Of a DNA stretch of 64,000 bases, positions 1 through 8,722 are shown piece by piece. Position 1 is the stretch's first letter; each line of letters begins with the position of its first letter. The position numbers and the translations under genes are program-made. The notes under the pieces were generated by a model, which saw only the letters and a program-made list of their open reading frames with translations, was not told the origin of the DNA and made no database searches. The stretch spans positions 34,397-98,396 of the forward strand of contig CANHIJ010000002.1 of NCBI GenBank assembly GCA_947460575.1, read 5' to 3'. The DNA is from Verrucomicrobiales bacterium (lineage in GTDB: Bacteria > Verrucomicrobiota > Verrucomicrobiia > Verrucomicrobiales > V1-33).

Positions 1-1
1 T

Positions 2-1894
2 GGGGTCTACCTCGCCCCCAATCCCTCCCACCTGGAGGCCGTCAACCCCGTCGTCGAAGGCTGCGCCCGGGCCAAACAGCGCGCCATCGGCGACACCGAA
101 GACCGCAGCCGCGTCCTTCCCATTCTTCTCCACGGAGACGCCGCCTTCGCCGGCCAGGGCATGGTGGCCGAGACCCTCAACCTCTCCCAGCTCCCCGGAT
201 ACCGCACCGGCGGCACCATCCACCTCATCATCAACAACCAGATCGGCTTCACCACCTCCCCGGCCGACGCCCGCTCCAGCGCCTACGCCACGGACGTCGC
301 CAAAATGATCGAAGCCCCCATCTTCCACGTCAACGGCGACCACCCCCTCGAAGTCCAGTTCGTCGCTAAACTGGCCATGGAATTCCGCCAAAAATTCCAC
401 CGCGATGTCATCATCGACATGTATTGCTACCGCAAACACGGCCACAACGAAGGCGACGAACCCAGCTTCACCCAGCCAAAAATCGCCAAACTCATCGCCG
501 CCAAAACCACCGTCGGCGACCTCTTCAGCCAACGCCTCGTCCTCAGCGCCCAATCCACCCCTGAGCGCACCCGCGCCATCCGCGCCGAAATCGACGCCCG
601 CCTCGAAAAGGAACTCGAGGAACTCCGCGCCCTCGAGTCCACCCTCAGCACCCCCGACCTCCGCAAGCGCGTCTTCGCGGGCTCCACCGCCGTCTTCCAA
701 CCCCCCTACGCCCACGGCCACTACCCCACCGGCCTTCCCCTCGAGCAATTCCGCTCCCTTGGCCTGAAAATCACCGAGGTCCCCGTCGGCTTCCGCCTCC
801 ACCCCACCGTGAAGCGCATCGTGGTCGACAAGCGCCGCGCCGCCACCGAAAACGGCGGCCCCTTCGACTGGGCCCACGCCGAACACCTCGCCTTCGCCTC
901 CATCCTCTCCGATGGCAAACCCGTCCGCCTCTCCGGCCAGGACGTCCGCCGCGGCACCTTCAGCCACCGCCACGCCTGCCTCTACGACTCCGAAAACCGC
1001 GACCGCTTCTTCCCCCTGCAAAACCTCGGCGAGGGCGCCGCCTCTTTCCGAGTCTACAATTCCCTCCTCAGCGAAGCCGCGGTCCTCGGATTCGACTACG
1101 GCTACAGCCTGATGGCCCCCGATATGCTCATCCTCTGGGAAGCGCAATTCGGCGACTTCGGCAACGGCGCCCAGGTCATCATCGACCAATTCATCGTCCC
1201 TGCCGAATCCAAATGGCAAAAACCCTCCGGCATCGTCCTCCTCCTGCCCCACGGCTATGAAGGCCAGGGCCCCGAGCACTCCAGCGCCCGCCTCGAGCGC
1301 TTCCTCCAACTCTGCGCCGAACAAAATATCCAGGTCTGCAACCTCACCACCCCAGCCCAGTACTTCCACCTCCTGCGCCGCCAAATGGCCCGCCCCTTCC
1401 GCAAGCCGCTCGTCATCATGACCCCCAAGAGCCTCCTGCGCAAAGAAGAAGCCGTCTCCCAGGAAGCCGACTTCGCCACCGGCACCTCCTTCCAGGAAAT
1501 CCTCGACGACCCCGCTCCCCACGCCGACCCCTCCCGCGTCACCCGCCTCATCTTCTGCTCCGGCAAGGTCTACTACGATATCCTCAAGCGCCGCGACGAA
1601 CTCCAGGACAAAACCACCGCCATCATCCGCATCGAACAACTCTACCCCTTCCACGAGGAGTTGGCCCAAAAAATCGCCGCCCGCTATCCCAAGTCCCACA
1701 AAAAATGGGTCTGGTGCCAAGAGGAACCCAAAAATATGGGCGCCTGGGCCCACATCAATTGGCGCCTCGAGCGCCTCTCCGGCTCCCCGCTGCGCTACTC
1801 CGGACGCAAGCGCGCCGCCAGCCCTGCCGTCGGATCCCTCACCCTCCACAACGCCGAGCAAAAACAACTCGTCGAAGCTGCCTTCGAGGTCTGA
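2..1894 (+). CDS. sucA: 2-oxoglutarate dehydrogenase E1 subunit, 5' end cut by window edge
   Basis: Thiamine-diphosphate-dependent decarboxylase of the 2-oxoglutarate dehydrogenase complex (TCA cycle, cytoplasm). The gene runs in from the left edge: the frame is open from base 2 and 630 codons remain, whereas complete family members are roughly 900-950 residues, so the start and about the first third are missing. Visible landmarks are [14 protein letters not shown] at the beginning, then [19 protein letters not shown] and NNQIGFTT of the ThDP fold, and [18 protein letters not shown] in the C-terminal half. These motifs are characteristic of SucA/OdhA rather than of pyruvate dehydrogenase E1. 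The E2 gene follows after 53 bases, the usual sucAB order, so both are probably co-transcribed. No E3 (lpd) gene is present in the window. Confidence 0.96.
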   Translation, partial: GVYLAPNPSHLEAVNPVVEGCARAKQRAIGDTEDRSRVLPILLHGDAAFAGQGMVAETLNLSQLPGYRTGGTIHLIINNQIGFTTSPADARSSAYATDVAKMIEAPIFHVNGDHPLEVQFVAKLAMEFRQKFHRDVIIDMYCYRKHGHNEGDEPSFTQPKIAKLIAAKTTVGDLFSQRLVLSAQSTPERTRAIRAEIDARLEKELEELRALESTLSTPDLRKRVFAGSTAVFQPPYAHGHYPTGLPLEQFRSLGLKITEVPVGFRLHPTVKRIVVDKRRAATENGGPFDWAHAEHLAFASILSDGKPVRLSGQDVRRGTFSHRHACLYDSENRDRFFPLQNLGEGAASFRVYNSLLSEAAVLGFDYGYSLMAPDMLILWEAQFGDFGNGAQVIIDQFIVPAESKWQKPSGIVLLLPHGYEGQGPEHSSARLERFLQLCAEQNIQVCNLTTPAQYFHLLRRQMARPFRKPLVIMTPKSLLRKEEAVSQEADFATGTSFQEILDDPAPHADPSRVTRLIFCSGKVYYDILKRRDELQDKTTAIIRIEQLYPFHEELAQKIAARYPKSHKKWVWCQEEPKNMGAWAHINWRLERLSGSPLRYSGRKRAASPAVGSLTLHNAEQKQLVEAAFEV

Positions 1895-1947
1895 GTCCCC
1901 GCCCCTCCCTATCCACCTCACTCCCCCCTCTCCAAAACTCCCCGCTC

Positions 1948-3045
1948 ATGTCCTCTCCCATCACCGTCCCCTCCGTCGGAGAATCCATCACCTCCGCCGT
2001 GATTTCCGCCTGGCACGTCGCCGACGGCGCCCCCGTCAAGGTCGGCGACCTCCTGGTGACGGTTGATACCGACAAGGTCTCCACCGAAATCACCGCCGAA
2101 GCCGCCGGCATCCTCTCCATCTCCGCCCAGCCAGGCGAAGAAGTCAAAATCGGCGCCGTCATCGGCTCCATCGCCGAATCCGCCGCCGCTCCTGCCGCTC
2201 CTGCCGCTCCTGCCGCTCCTTCTGCTGCTCCTGCTGCTCCTGCTGCTGCTCCCGCGGCTCCCGCGGCTGCGGCCGCCGCTCCGGCCCCTGCTGCCGCGGC
2301 ACCATCCGTCCCATCCGTCCCATCCGTCCCATCGGCGGCACCCGCCGGCCGCACCACCCGCCAGCGCATGTCCCCCCTGCGCCGCAAAATCGCCACCCAC
2401 CTCGTCAACGCCCAGCAAACCGCGGCCATCCTGACTACTTTTAACGAGGTCGACATGACCGAAGTCATGAACCTCCGCAAGCTCCTCCAGGACGGCTTCG
2501 TGGCCCGCCACGGAGTCAAATTGGGCTTCATGTCGTTCTTCATCAAAGCCGTCGTCGAAGCCCTCAAAACCGTCCCCACAGTCAACGGGCGCATCGAAGG
2601 CGACGACCTCATCACCAACCACTTTTACGATATCGGGGTCGCCGTCGGCACCGAGCGAGGCCTCGTCGTCCCGGTGCTCCGCGACGCCGACCAAAAATCC
2701 TTCGCCGAATTGGAGCAGGCCATCGGAAAATACGCCGTGCGCGCCAAGGAAGGCAAAATCACCATCGACGAGCTCCAGGGCGGCGTCTTCACGATCTCCA
2801 ACGGCGGCGTCTACGGCAGCCTCCTTAGCACCCCCATTCTCAATCCCCCCCAGAGCGCCATCCTCGGCATGCACACCATCCAGCAGCGCCCCGTCGCCGT
2901 AAATGGCAAAGTGGAAATCCGCCCCATGATGTACCTCGCCCTCAGCTACGACCACCGCCAAATCGACGGTAAGGAAGCCGTCACCTTCCTCCTTCGCATC
3001 AAGGACTGCATCGAACAACCCAGCCGCCTCCTTCTCGGCGCCTAG
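1948..3045 (+). CDS. sucB: dihydrolipoyllysine succinyltransferase (E2) of 2-oxoglutarate dehydrogenase
   Basis: Transfers the succinyl group from E1 to CoA. The reading frame is open further upstream, but the ATG at 1948 gives the standard E2 N-terminus ([14 protein letters not shown]) and starts after the sucA stop. Residues 1-75 form one lipoyl domain with the lipoylated Lys43 in DTDKVST. Residues of about 75-130 are an Ala/Pro linker encoded by near-perfect short repeats (gctcctgcc units, then three catccgtcc units). The catalytic domain follows, ending with the HxxxD active site in YDHRQIDG. The protein is 365 residues, about 40 shorter than E. coli SucB. The linker runs straight into the catalytic domain ([14 protein letters not shown]), and I see no peripheral subunit-binding domain. 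The assignment to 2-oxoglutarate rather than pyruvate E2 rests on linkage to sucA. Confidence 0.95.
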   Translation: MSSPITVPSVGESITSAVISAWHVADGAPVKVGDLLVTVDTDKVSTEITAEAAGILSISAQPGEEVKIGAVIGSIAESAAAPAAPAAPAAPSAAPAAPAAAPAAPAAAAAAPAPAAAAPSVPSVPSVPSAAPAGRTTRQRMSPLRRKIATHLVNAQQTAAILTTFNEVDMTEVMNLRKLLQDGFVARHGVKLGFMSFFIKAVVEALKTVPTVNGRIEGDDLITNHFYDIGVAVGTERGLVVPVLRDADQKSFAELEQAIGKYAVRAKEGKITIDELQGGVFTISNGGVYGSLLSTPILNPPQSAILGMHTIQQRPVAVNGKVEIRPMMYLALSYDHRQIDGKEAVTFLLRIKDCIEQPSRLLLGA

Positions 3046-3129
3046 CCCTCTCCATTTCCCGGGCGGCAGCCCCTCTGGCGCCAAGCCCCGCCCACCCGCC
3101 AGGCCCCGCCGGAGTCTCTCCCCTCCCCC

Positions 3130-4221
3130 ATGCCTCCGCTCGACCTCAAACCCGACGCCCTCCGCCTCCTCCAAGCCCTCACCGAGGCCCACGGCGTCCC
3201 CGGCGCCGAGGACGCGGTGCGCCGCCTCTTCCTGCGCGAACTCGCCCCCCTCGGCGAAGTCCACACCGACCGCCTCGGCAGCGCCGCCGTGGAGCGCCCC
3301 GGCCCCGGGCCCCGCGTGCTCCTCGCCGGCCACTTCGACGAAGTCGGCTTCGCGGTGCAACACATCACCTCCCAGGGTTTTCTAAAACTCGTCCCCCTCG
3401 GCGGCTGGTGGACCCATACCCTCCTCGCCCAGCGCCTCCGCATCCTCACCCGCTCCGGCCGCGAAGTCCTCGGCGTCATCGGCTCCACCCCCCCGCACTT
3501 CCTCGGGGACGCCGCCAAGGACAAACTCCTCCCCATCGACCAGCTCTACGTGGACATCGGCGCCTCCAGCCGCGCCGAAGTTGATGCCCTCGGCGTCTCC
3601 CTCGGCGACCCCGTCGCCCCCGACAGCGCCTTCACGCCCCTCGCCAACGGCGCGCGCTTTCTCGCCAAGGCCTTTGACAACCGCTGCGGAGTCGCCGCCG
3701 CGGTGCAAACCATGCAGCTCCTCCGCGAGGAATCCCTCCCCTGCCAACTCATCGCCGCCGCCAGCGTCCAGGAGGAAGTCGGCTGCCGCGGCGCCACCAC
3801 CCTGGCCGCCCTCACCCGCCCCGACGTCGCCCTCATCTTAGAGGGAACTCCCGCCGACGACACCCCGGGCCTCCCCCCAGACGATAGCCAGGGATCCCTC
3901 GGCCGCGGCGTCCAAATCCGCCTCCTCGACCCCAGCGCCCTGATGAACCGGCGCCTCGCCGACCTCGCCATCCAAACCGCCCAGGCCCACGGCATCCCCC
4001 ACCAAGTCGCCGTCCGCCGCAGCGGCGGCACCGACGCCAAGTCCTTCCAACTCCACCACAACGGCGTCCCCTGCCTCGTCCTCGGCACCCCTGCCCGCTA
4101 CATCCACAGCCACAATAGCCTCATCCACCTGGAAGACTACCTCAGCGCCGTCCGCCTCAGCGCCGCCCTGGTGCGCCGCCTCGACGCCCCCACCGTCGCC
4201 GCCCTCACCCACTGGTCCTGA
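3130..4221 (+). CDS. M42 family metallo-aminopeptidase
   Basis: Probable cytosolic dinuclear-metal aminopeptidase of the M42 family (FrvX / PepA-glutamyl aminopeptidase / deblocking aminopeptidase group). It is 363 residues, close to the family norm of about 350. Landmarks: GHFDEVGF (first metal His-x-Asp), KAFDNRCGVAA (bridging Asp), SVQEEVGCRGA (catalytic and metal Glu pair), and a C-terminal SGGTDAKSF region followed by the TPARYIHSHN segment that supplies the last metal His. There is no signal peptide. It lies 84 bases after sucB in the same direction and may share its transcript, but has no obvious functional link to the TCA genes. The substrate cannot be predicted from sequence. Confidence 0.9.
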   Translation: MPPLDLKPDALRLLQALTEAHGVPGAEDAVRRLFLRELAPLGEVHTDRLGSAAVERPGPGPRVLLAGHFDEVGFAVQHITSQGFLKLVPLGGWWTHTLLAQRLRILTRSGREVLGVIGSTPPHFLGDAAKDKLLPIDQLYVDIGASSRAEVDALGVSLGDPVAPDSAFTPLANGARFLAKAFDNRCGVAAAVQTMQLLREESLPCQLIAAASVQEEVGCRGATTLAALTRPDVALILEGTPADDTPGLPPDDSQGSLGRGVQIRLLDPSALMNRRLADLAIQTAQAHGIPHQVAVRRSGGTDAKSFQLHHNGVPCLVLGTPARYIHSHNSLIHLEDYLSAVRLSAALVRRLDAPTVAALTHWS

Positions 4222-4399
4222 GGCCCTCGCTTCCCCGCCCTCCCCTATTTTGTGGCAAAGGCATGAGGAAACCCGCAGGCAAAAAAAACCAAATTTTCCC
4301 GTTACAAACCCCCCGCGCCCCAGCTAAACATGAGCCCGTGCCGCCTGGGATCTCCCTTGGGCCTGGCCTTCCTTTTCCCCCGATCCCTTTCGAATTCCC

Positions 4400-6871
4400 A
4401 TGCCTCACCGCTTGAGACTGCTCTCCGTGCCCCGCTTGGCAACCCGCCTGCTCCCCTTGGCCGCCCTCCTGGCCCAACCCTGCCTCGCCCTCGCGCAGCA
4501 GGATCCTGCCCAGCGCGAAACCCAGCGCCGCCAATCCCTCGCCCAAGAAGCCGATAGCCTCGCCGCCGAAGCCCAGGCCGCCGCAGCCGACGGCCGCCTC
4601 GCCGAAGCCGTCAACCGCTACCGCGCCGCCCTCGATCGCCTCGCCCCTGGCGCCGAAGCCCTCGCCCCCACCCGCCGCGCCCTCGCCCAACAATTCGCCC
4701 AGTCCTCCGTCGCCTACGCCCAAGACCTCGCCCAGCGCGGCGAGCTCGACCGCGCCCGCCAAGTCCTCCAGGCCGCCCTCGACGAAAACGCTGCCCCAGG
4801 CTTCAAGCCCGCCCAGTCCCTCCTCCGCAAACTCGACGACCCCGACTTCTTCAACCCCGCTCAGTCCCCCAGCCACAGCGCCGCCACCAAGAAAATTCGC
4901 GATCTCTTCCGCCTCGCCGAAGGCATGCGCGACATCGCCGACTTCCGCGCCGCCCAAGAAGCCTACAATCAAATCCTCGCCGTCGACGACTCCAATGTCG
5001 CCGCCCGCCGCGGCCTCGAACAAGTCGAAAAATCCCTCAACGACCACCTCCGCGCCGCCCGCGACCACACTCGCATCGCCCAGCTCAACCAGGTCGATCG
5101 CCAGTGGGAATCCAGCGTTCCCGCCAGCGCCCGCCCCCCCGGCGGCTCCCTCGGCTCCGGACAAAGCCTCAGCGGCGGCGAAGCCCCCTCCTCGGCCCGC
5201 CGCAAAATGCAGTCCCTCGTCCTGGACCGCGTCGCCATGTCCGACAGCCCCATCCAGGAAGCCCTCGCCTACCTCGCCAAAAAAACCATCGAACTCGACA
5301 CCGCCGAGTCAGACCCCAACCTCAAGGGCGTCAATATCGTTTTCAACCCAGGCGCCAAACCCGCCAGCGAGTTCAAAGCCGTCACCCTCGACCTCCGCAA
5401 TTCCTCCCTCGGAGACGCCCTCCGCGCCCTCGCCGACCTCACCGCCACCCGCCTCAGCGTCGAAGGCAACACCATCACGGTCTCCCCCCTCGGCCTCGGC
5501 TCCCGCATCGTCACCCGCACCTTCCGCGTCCCCCCAGGCTTCCTCACCCGCGCCGGCTCCGCCAACGTCGACGCCGGTTCCTCCGCCGACCCCTTCGCCG
5601 GCAACGCCGACGCCAAAGTCGACTCCGGCCTCAAAATCTCCCGCCTCTCCGCCAAAGATTGGCTCGTCCAAAACGGCGTCGCCTTCCCCGAGGGCACCTC
5701 CGCTGACTACTCCGCCGGTTCCAACCAGCTCATCGTCCGCAACTCCGAGGAAAATCTCGACCTCGTCCAAACCGTCGTCGACAGCACCACCGACAAAACC
5801 CAGCGCCAGGTCAAAGTCACCGTCGTCCTCCTCAAGGCCGAACAAAAGCGCCTCCAAGAAATCGGCTACGACTGGCTCCTCGGCACCACCCAGGTCGGCG
5901 CTAACGGCGTCTTCGCCTCCGGCGGCACCACCGGCAATAGCCCCAACGCCGGCAACCCCGCTGACTTCGCCATCCGCAACGCCAACGGCCCCATCGGCGG
6001 CAACCCCCTCACCGCCGGACTCCGCGGCGCCTTCGACCTCAAGTCCAACCCCACCATCGACGACCTCATCGCCAACGGCGCCGCCAACGCCCGCACCGGC
6101 GGCAACCGCAGCCCTGGCATCCTCTCCACCGCCGGCGTCTTCACCTCCCCTCAATTCCAAGGCATCCTCCGCGGCCTCGACCAAAAATCCGGCCTCGACC
6201 TCTCCATCGGCCAAACCATCATCCTCAAAGCCGGTCAACGCGCCAGCGCCGCCTCCCTCCGCACCATCCGCTACCCCACCGAGTTCGACCCCCCCCAAAT
6301 CCCCCAAACCGTCACCGGCGGCCCCATCTTCCAAGACCTCGACACCGGCGAACTCATCCAGCTCCCCAGCAACTCCACCCCGCCCGTCACCCCCACGACC
6401 CCCCAGTCCTTCGAAGACAAGGACACCGGCTCCAGCATCGAAGTCGAAGCCACCGTCGGCGACGACGGCTCCACCGTGGACCTCAACCTCTCGGTCGTTT
6501 TCCGCGAATTCGACGGCTTCATCAATTTCGGTACCCCCATCACCTCGGGCGGCCAAGTCCTCACCGACAACAATATCTTCCAACCGGTCTTCTCCGCCAT
6601 CAACGAGTCCGCCCAAGTCCAAGTCTACGACGGCGAAACCATCACCATCGGCGGACTCAGCGACAGCAAATACGAGACCCTTAACGACAAAGTCCCCTTC
6701 CTCGGCGACCTCCCCTTCATCGGCCGCCTCTTCCGCAGCGATGTCACCCAGGTCTCCCGCAAGGCGGCCATCTACTTTGTCACGGTCAAAGTCGTCGACC
6801 CCGCCGGCATCGGCATCAAGGAAGCCGCCGCCGCCGCCGAGCAAGCCGCTGCGGCCCCCCCTGGCTCCTAA
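4400..6871 (+). CDS. Amuc_1098-type secretin (type IV pilus / type II secretion outer-membrane pore)
   Basis: Outer-membrane multimeric channel of a type IV pilus or type II secretion machine; 823 residues. A signal peptide is clear (basic start, hydrophobic core, LALA cleavage near residue 32). Residues of about 40-230 are Ala/Glu/Arg-rich and helical (TPR- or coil-like). A middle region holds small N-type secretin domains (for example NSEENLDLVQTVVDST around residue 450), and the secretin domain occupies the C-terminal third. The diagnostic secretin segment VPFLGDLPFIGRLF lies at residues 765-778. The long helical N-terminus plus Gly/Asn-rich insertions match the verrucomicrobial Amuc_1098 family. 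The gene opens a co-directional block that continues with ATPases, an inner-membrane platform and a pseudopilin. The 178 bases upstream are AT-richer than the flanking genes and probably hold the promoter. Confidence 0.9.
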   Translation: MPHRLRLLSVPRLATRLLPLAALLAQPCLALAQQDPAQRETQRRQSLAQEADSLAAEAQAAAADGRLAEAVNRYRAALDRLAPGAEALAPTRRALAQQFAQSSVAYAQDLAQRGELDRARQVLQAALDENAAPGFKPAQSLLRKLDDPDFFNPAQSPSHSAATKKIRDLFRLAEGMRDIADFRAAQEAYNQILAVDDSNVAARRGLEQVEKSLNDHLRAARDHTRIAQLNQVDRQWESSVPASARPPGGSLGSGQSLSGGEAPSSARRKMQSLVLDRVAMSDSPIQEALAYLAKKTIELDTAESDPNLKGVNIVFNPGAKPASEFKAVTLDLRNSSLGDALRALADLTATRLSVEGNTITVSPLGLGSRIVTRTFRVPPGFLTRAGSANVDAGSSADPFAGNADAKVDSGLKISRLSAKDWLVQNGVAFPEGTSADYSAGSNQLIVRNSEENLDLVQTVVDSTTDKTQRQVKVTVVLLKAEQKRLQEIGYDWLLGTTQVGANGVFASGGTTGNSPNAGNPADFAIRNANGPIGGNPLTAGLRGAFDLKSNPTIDDLIANGAANARTGGNRSPGILSTAGVFTSPQFQGILRGLDQKSGLDLSIGQTIILKAGQRASAASLRTIRYPTEFDPPQIPQTVTGGPIFQDLDTGELIQLPSNSTPPVTPTTPQSFEDKDTGSSIEVEATVGDDGSTVDLNLSVVFREFDGFINFGTPITSGGQVLTDNNIFQPVFSAINESAQVQVYDGETITIGGLSDSKYETLNDKVPFLGDLPFIGRLFRSDVTQVSRKAAIYFVTVKVVDPAGIGIKEAAAAAEQAAAAPPGS

Positions 6872-6904
6872 ACTCCCTCCGCCCGGCGCGGCGCTTCCAT
6901 CGCT

Positions 6905-8689
6905 GTGAGTGATCCCCCCTTTCCCTCCTCCCCGGATGCGGACATCCCCCGCTCCGCCCCCCTGCCCACCCGCCGCAGCCCTGCCGAACCCCCCGAGGAT
7001 TCCCCGGAACCCGTCTCCCTCGAGGAAATGATGGAGCGCCTCTCCCGGTCCACAGAGAGCCGCTCCACCCGCCGCCGCCGCTCCTCCACCCGCCGGACGC
7101 ATCAACCGCTCCCCGAGGCCAGCAACCCCACCGAGTCCCCCCTCCCCCGGCGCGCCGTCCTCCCTCCCCCGCGCACCCCAGGCCTTCCCGCGTCCAGCCC
7201 GCGCCCCCTCCGCCAGTCCCCGCGCGCCCCCCGCCGCCGCCTCTGGCTCTTCGCCCTCCTCGCGCTTGTCTTCCTCGCCGCCGCCGCCTGGCTCGGCCTC
7301 CGCTTCCTCAACCGTTGGCGCATCGAAGGCGAAGGCTTTCGCGTCAACGCCGCCCGCCGCCTCTCCGAACTCGTCGGCCGCCCCACCTCCCTAGCCCGCT
7401 TCCGCCAACTCGGCCCCAATCAGCTCGGCAATCCCTCCCTCTCCCTCTCCCCCCTCCCCCAAGACCTTCTCGACTCCCTCACCCTCACCGACCTCAGCGC
7501 CCAGTTCAATCCCACCTCCTGGCTCGCCGATGACTGGGCCATCCGCTCCCTCCGCATCGGCCGCGCCGACTTCGCCTTCCAGCCCAGCAAAATCCTCGAC
7601 GACCAGACCCGCTGGAAGTCCACCCCCCTCCCCGTCGACCGCGGCGCCCCCGCCCCAGTCCCCTTCCGCCTCGGCATGACCTCCGACCCCGCCGCCGTCC
7701 TCCTTGACAGCGGCAGCTTCTCCCAGCTCAACCTCTCCTGGCCCGGGCCCTCCGGAAAGCCGGAATCCCTCGCCAACCTCCAAGGGAATTTCCGCAGCGC
7801 CGACCAAGCCATCCTCCTAGAGTTGACTGGCGGCACCCTCGACACCGCCGCCTGGCCCCCCTTCCCCGTTCGCCAACTCAACGCCCGCCTCCACGGCGCC
7901 ACCCTCGAAATCATCTCCGCCCGCCTCGGCTTGACCGCTGACCACGAAGTCCGCCTCTCCGGCTCCGCCGAACTCGTCCCCGAAGGCCGCCTCCAACTCA
8001 CCGCCGACATCGCCCCCCTCCTCCTCAAGCACCTCCTCCCCGACGCCTGGGCCAGCTCCGTCCTCGGCACTTTCCAAGCCCAAGGCGCCCAGTGGCTCAG
8101 CCACTTTCACCAGGGCCCCCCGGCCACCCTCAGCGGCCCCTTCACCGTCAAAGGCCTGGTCCTCCGCGGCCTCCCCTTCGTCGATAAAATCGCCGCCCTC
8201 CTCCAAAAACCCGAGCTCTCCCTCCTCGAATTCCCCAGCCTCTCTGGCCAATTCGACTGGACCCCGCAGGGCACCCGCCTCAGCAAGCTCTCCGCCACCT
8301 CCGCCGACGGCCTCCTCCGCCTCCAAGGCGAAATCGCCGCCGTCCCCGGCGCCAGCATCGCCGCCACTCTCGTCGTCACCGCCAACGAGGCCTATTTTGC
8401 CAGCCTCCCACCCGACGACCCTACCCTCTTCCAGCCCACCCCCCAAGGCGAGCGCGCCCTCACTTTCACCCTCAGCGGCAGCGAAGGCGCTCCCTCCGAC
8501 AGCATCGACATCAAACCCCCAGCCATCCTCCCCAAAATCCCCCTCCCTCAGGACGAGCCCCGCCTCACCCTCCCCCCACCAGCCGCCACCCCACCCCGCC
8601 CCGCCCCACGCCCCGCCCCCCTCAGCCCGCCCCCCAAACCCAGCGACGCCGAACTGGAACGCAGCTTTCAACAACTCCTCGGCCGCTGA
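6905..8689 (+). CDS. AsmA-like single-pass membrane protein
   Basis: Probable envelope protein, 594 residues, 33 bases downstream of the secretin gene. The N-terminal 110 residues are Pro/Ser/Arg-rich and predicted cytoplasmic. One membrane helix follows at about residues 112-134 (LWLFALLALVFLAAAAWLGL), then a long periplasmic part with alternating beta-rich segments. Stretches such as VKGLVLRGLPFVDKIAALL and LSGQFDWTPQGTRLSKL resemble the C-terminal part of AsmA/YhdP-like proteins. The end (about residue 545 on) is a Pro-rich tail. AsmA-like proteins are implicated in lipid transport and outer-membrane assembly; whether this one serves the neighbouring secretin is inference from position only. 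The chosen start is GTG at 6905; an ATG near 7028 would remove part of the disordered tail. Confidence 0.6.
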   Translation: MSDPPFPSSPDADIPRSAPLPTRRSPAEPPEDSPEPVSLEEMMERLSRSTESRSTRRRRSSTRRTHQPLPEASNPTESPLPRRAVLPPPRTPGLPASSPRPLRQSPRAPRRRLWLFALLALVFLAAAAWLGLRFLNRWRIEGEGFRVNAARRLSELVGRPTSLARFRQLGPNQLGNPSLSLSPLPQDLLDSLTLTDLSAQFNPTSWLADDWAIRSLRIGRADFAFQPSKILDDQTRWKSTPLPVDRGAPAPVPFRLGMTSDPAAVLLDSGSFSQLNLSWPGPSGKPESLANLQGNFRSADQAILLELTGGTLDTAAWPPFPVRQLNARLHGATLEIISARLGLTADHEVRLSGSAELVPEGRLQLTADIAPLLLKHLLPDAWASSVLGTFQAQGAQWLSHFHQGPPATLSGPFTVKGLVLRGLPFVDKIAALLQKPELSLLEFPSLSGQFDWTPQGTRLSKLSATSADGLLRLQGEIAAVPGASIAATLVVTANEAYFASLPPDDPTLFQPTPQGERALTFTLSGSEGAPSDSIDIKPPAILPKIPLPQDEPRLTLPPPAATPPRPAPRPAPLSPPPKPSDAELERSFQQLLGR

Positions 8690-8722
8690 AGCCTCCCTCC
8701 CCCCTTTTCCCCCTCCCCCCAT

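Noticed and set aside
5309..7105. Minus-strand open frame of 598 codons antisense to the secretin gene
   Set aside because: Same cause as above; low-complexity translation.
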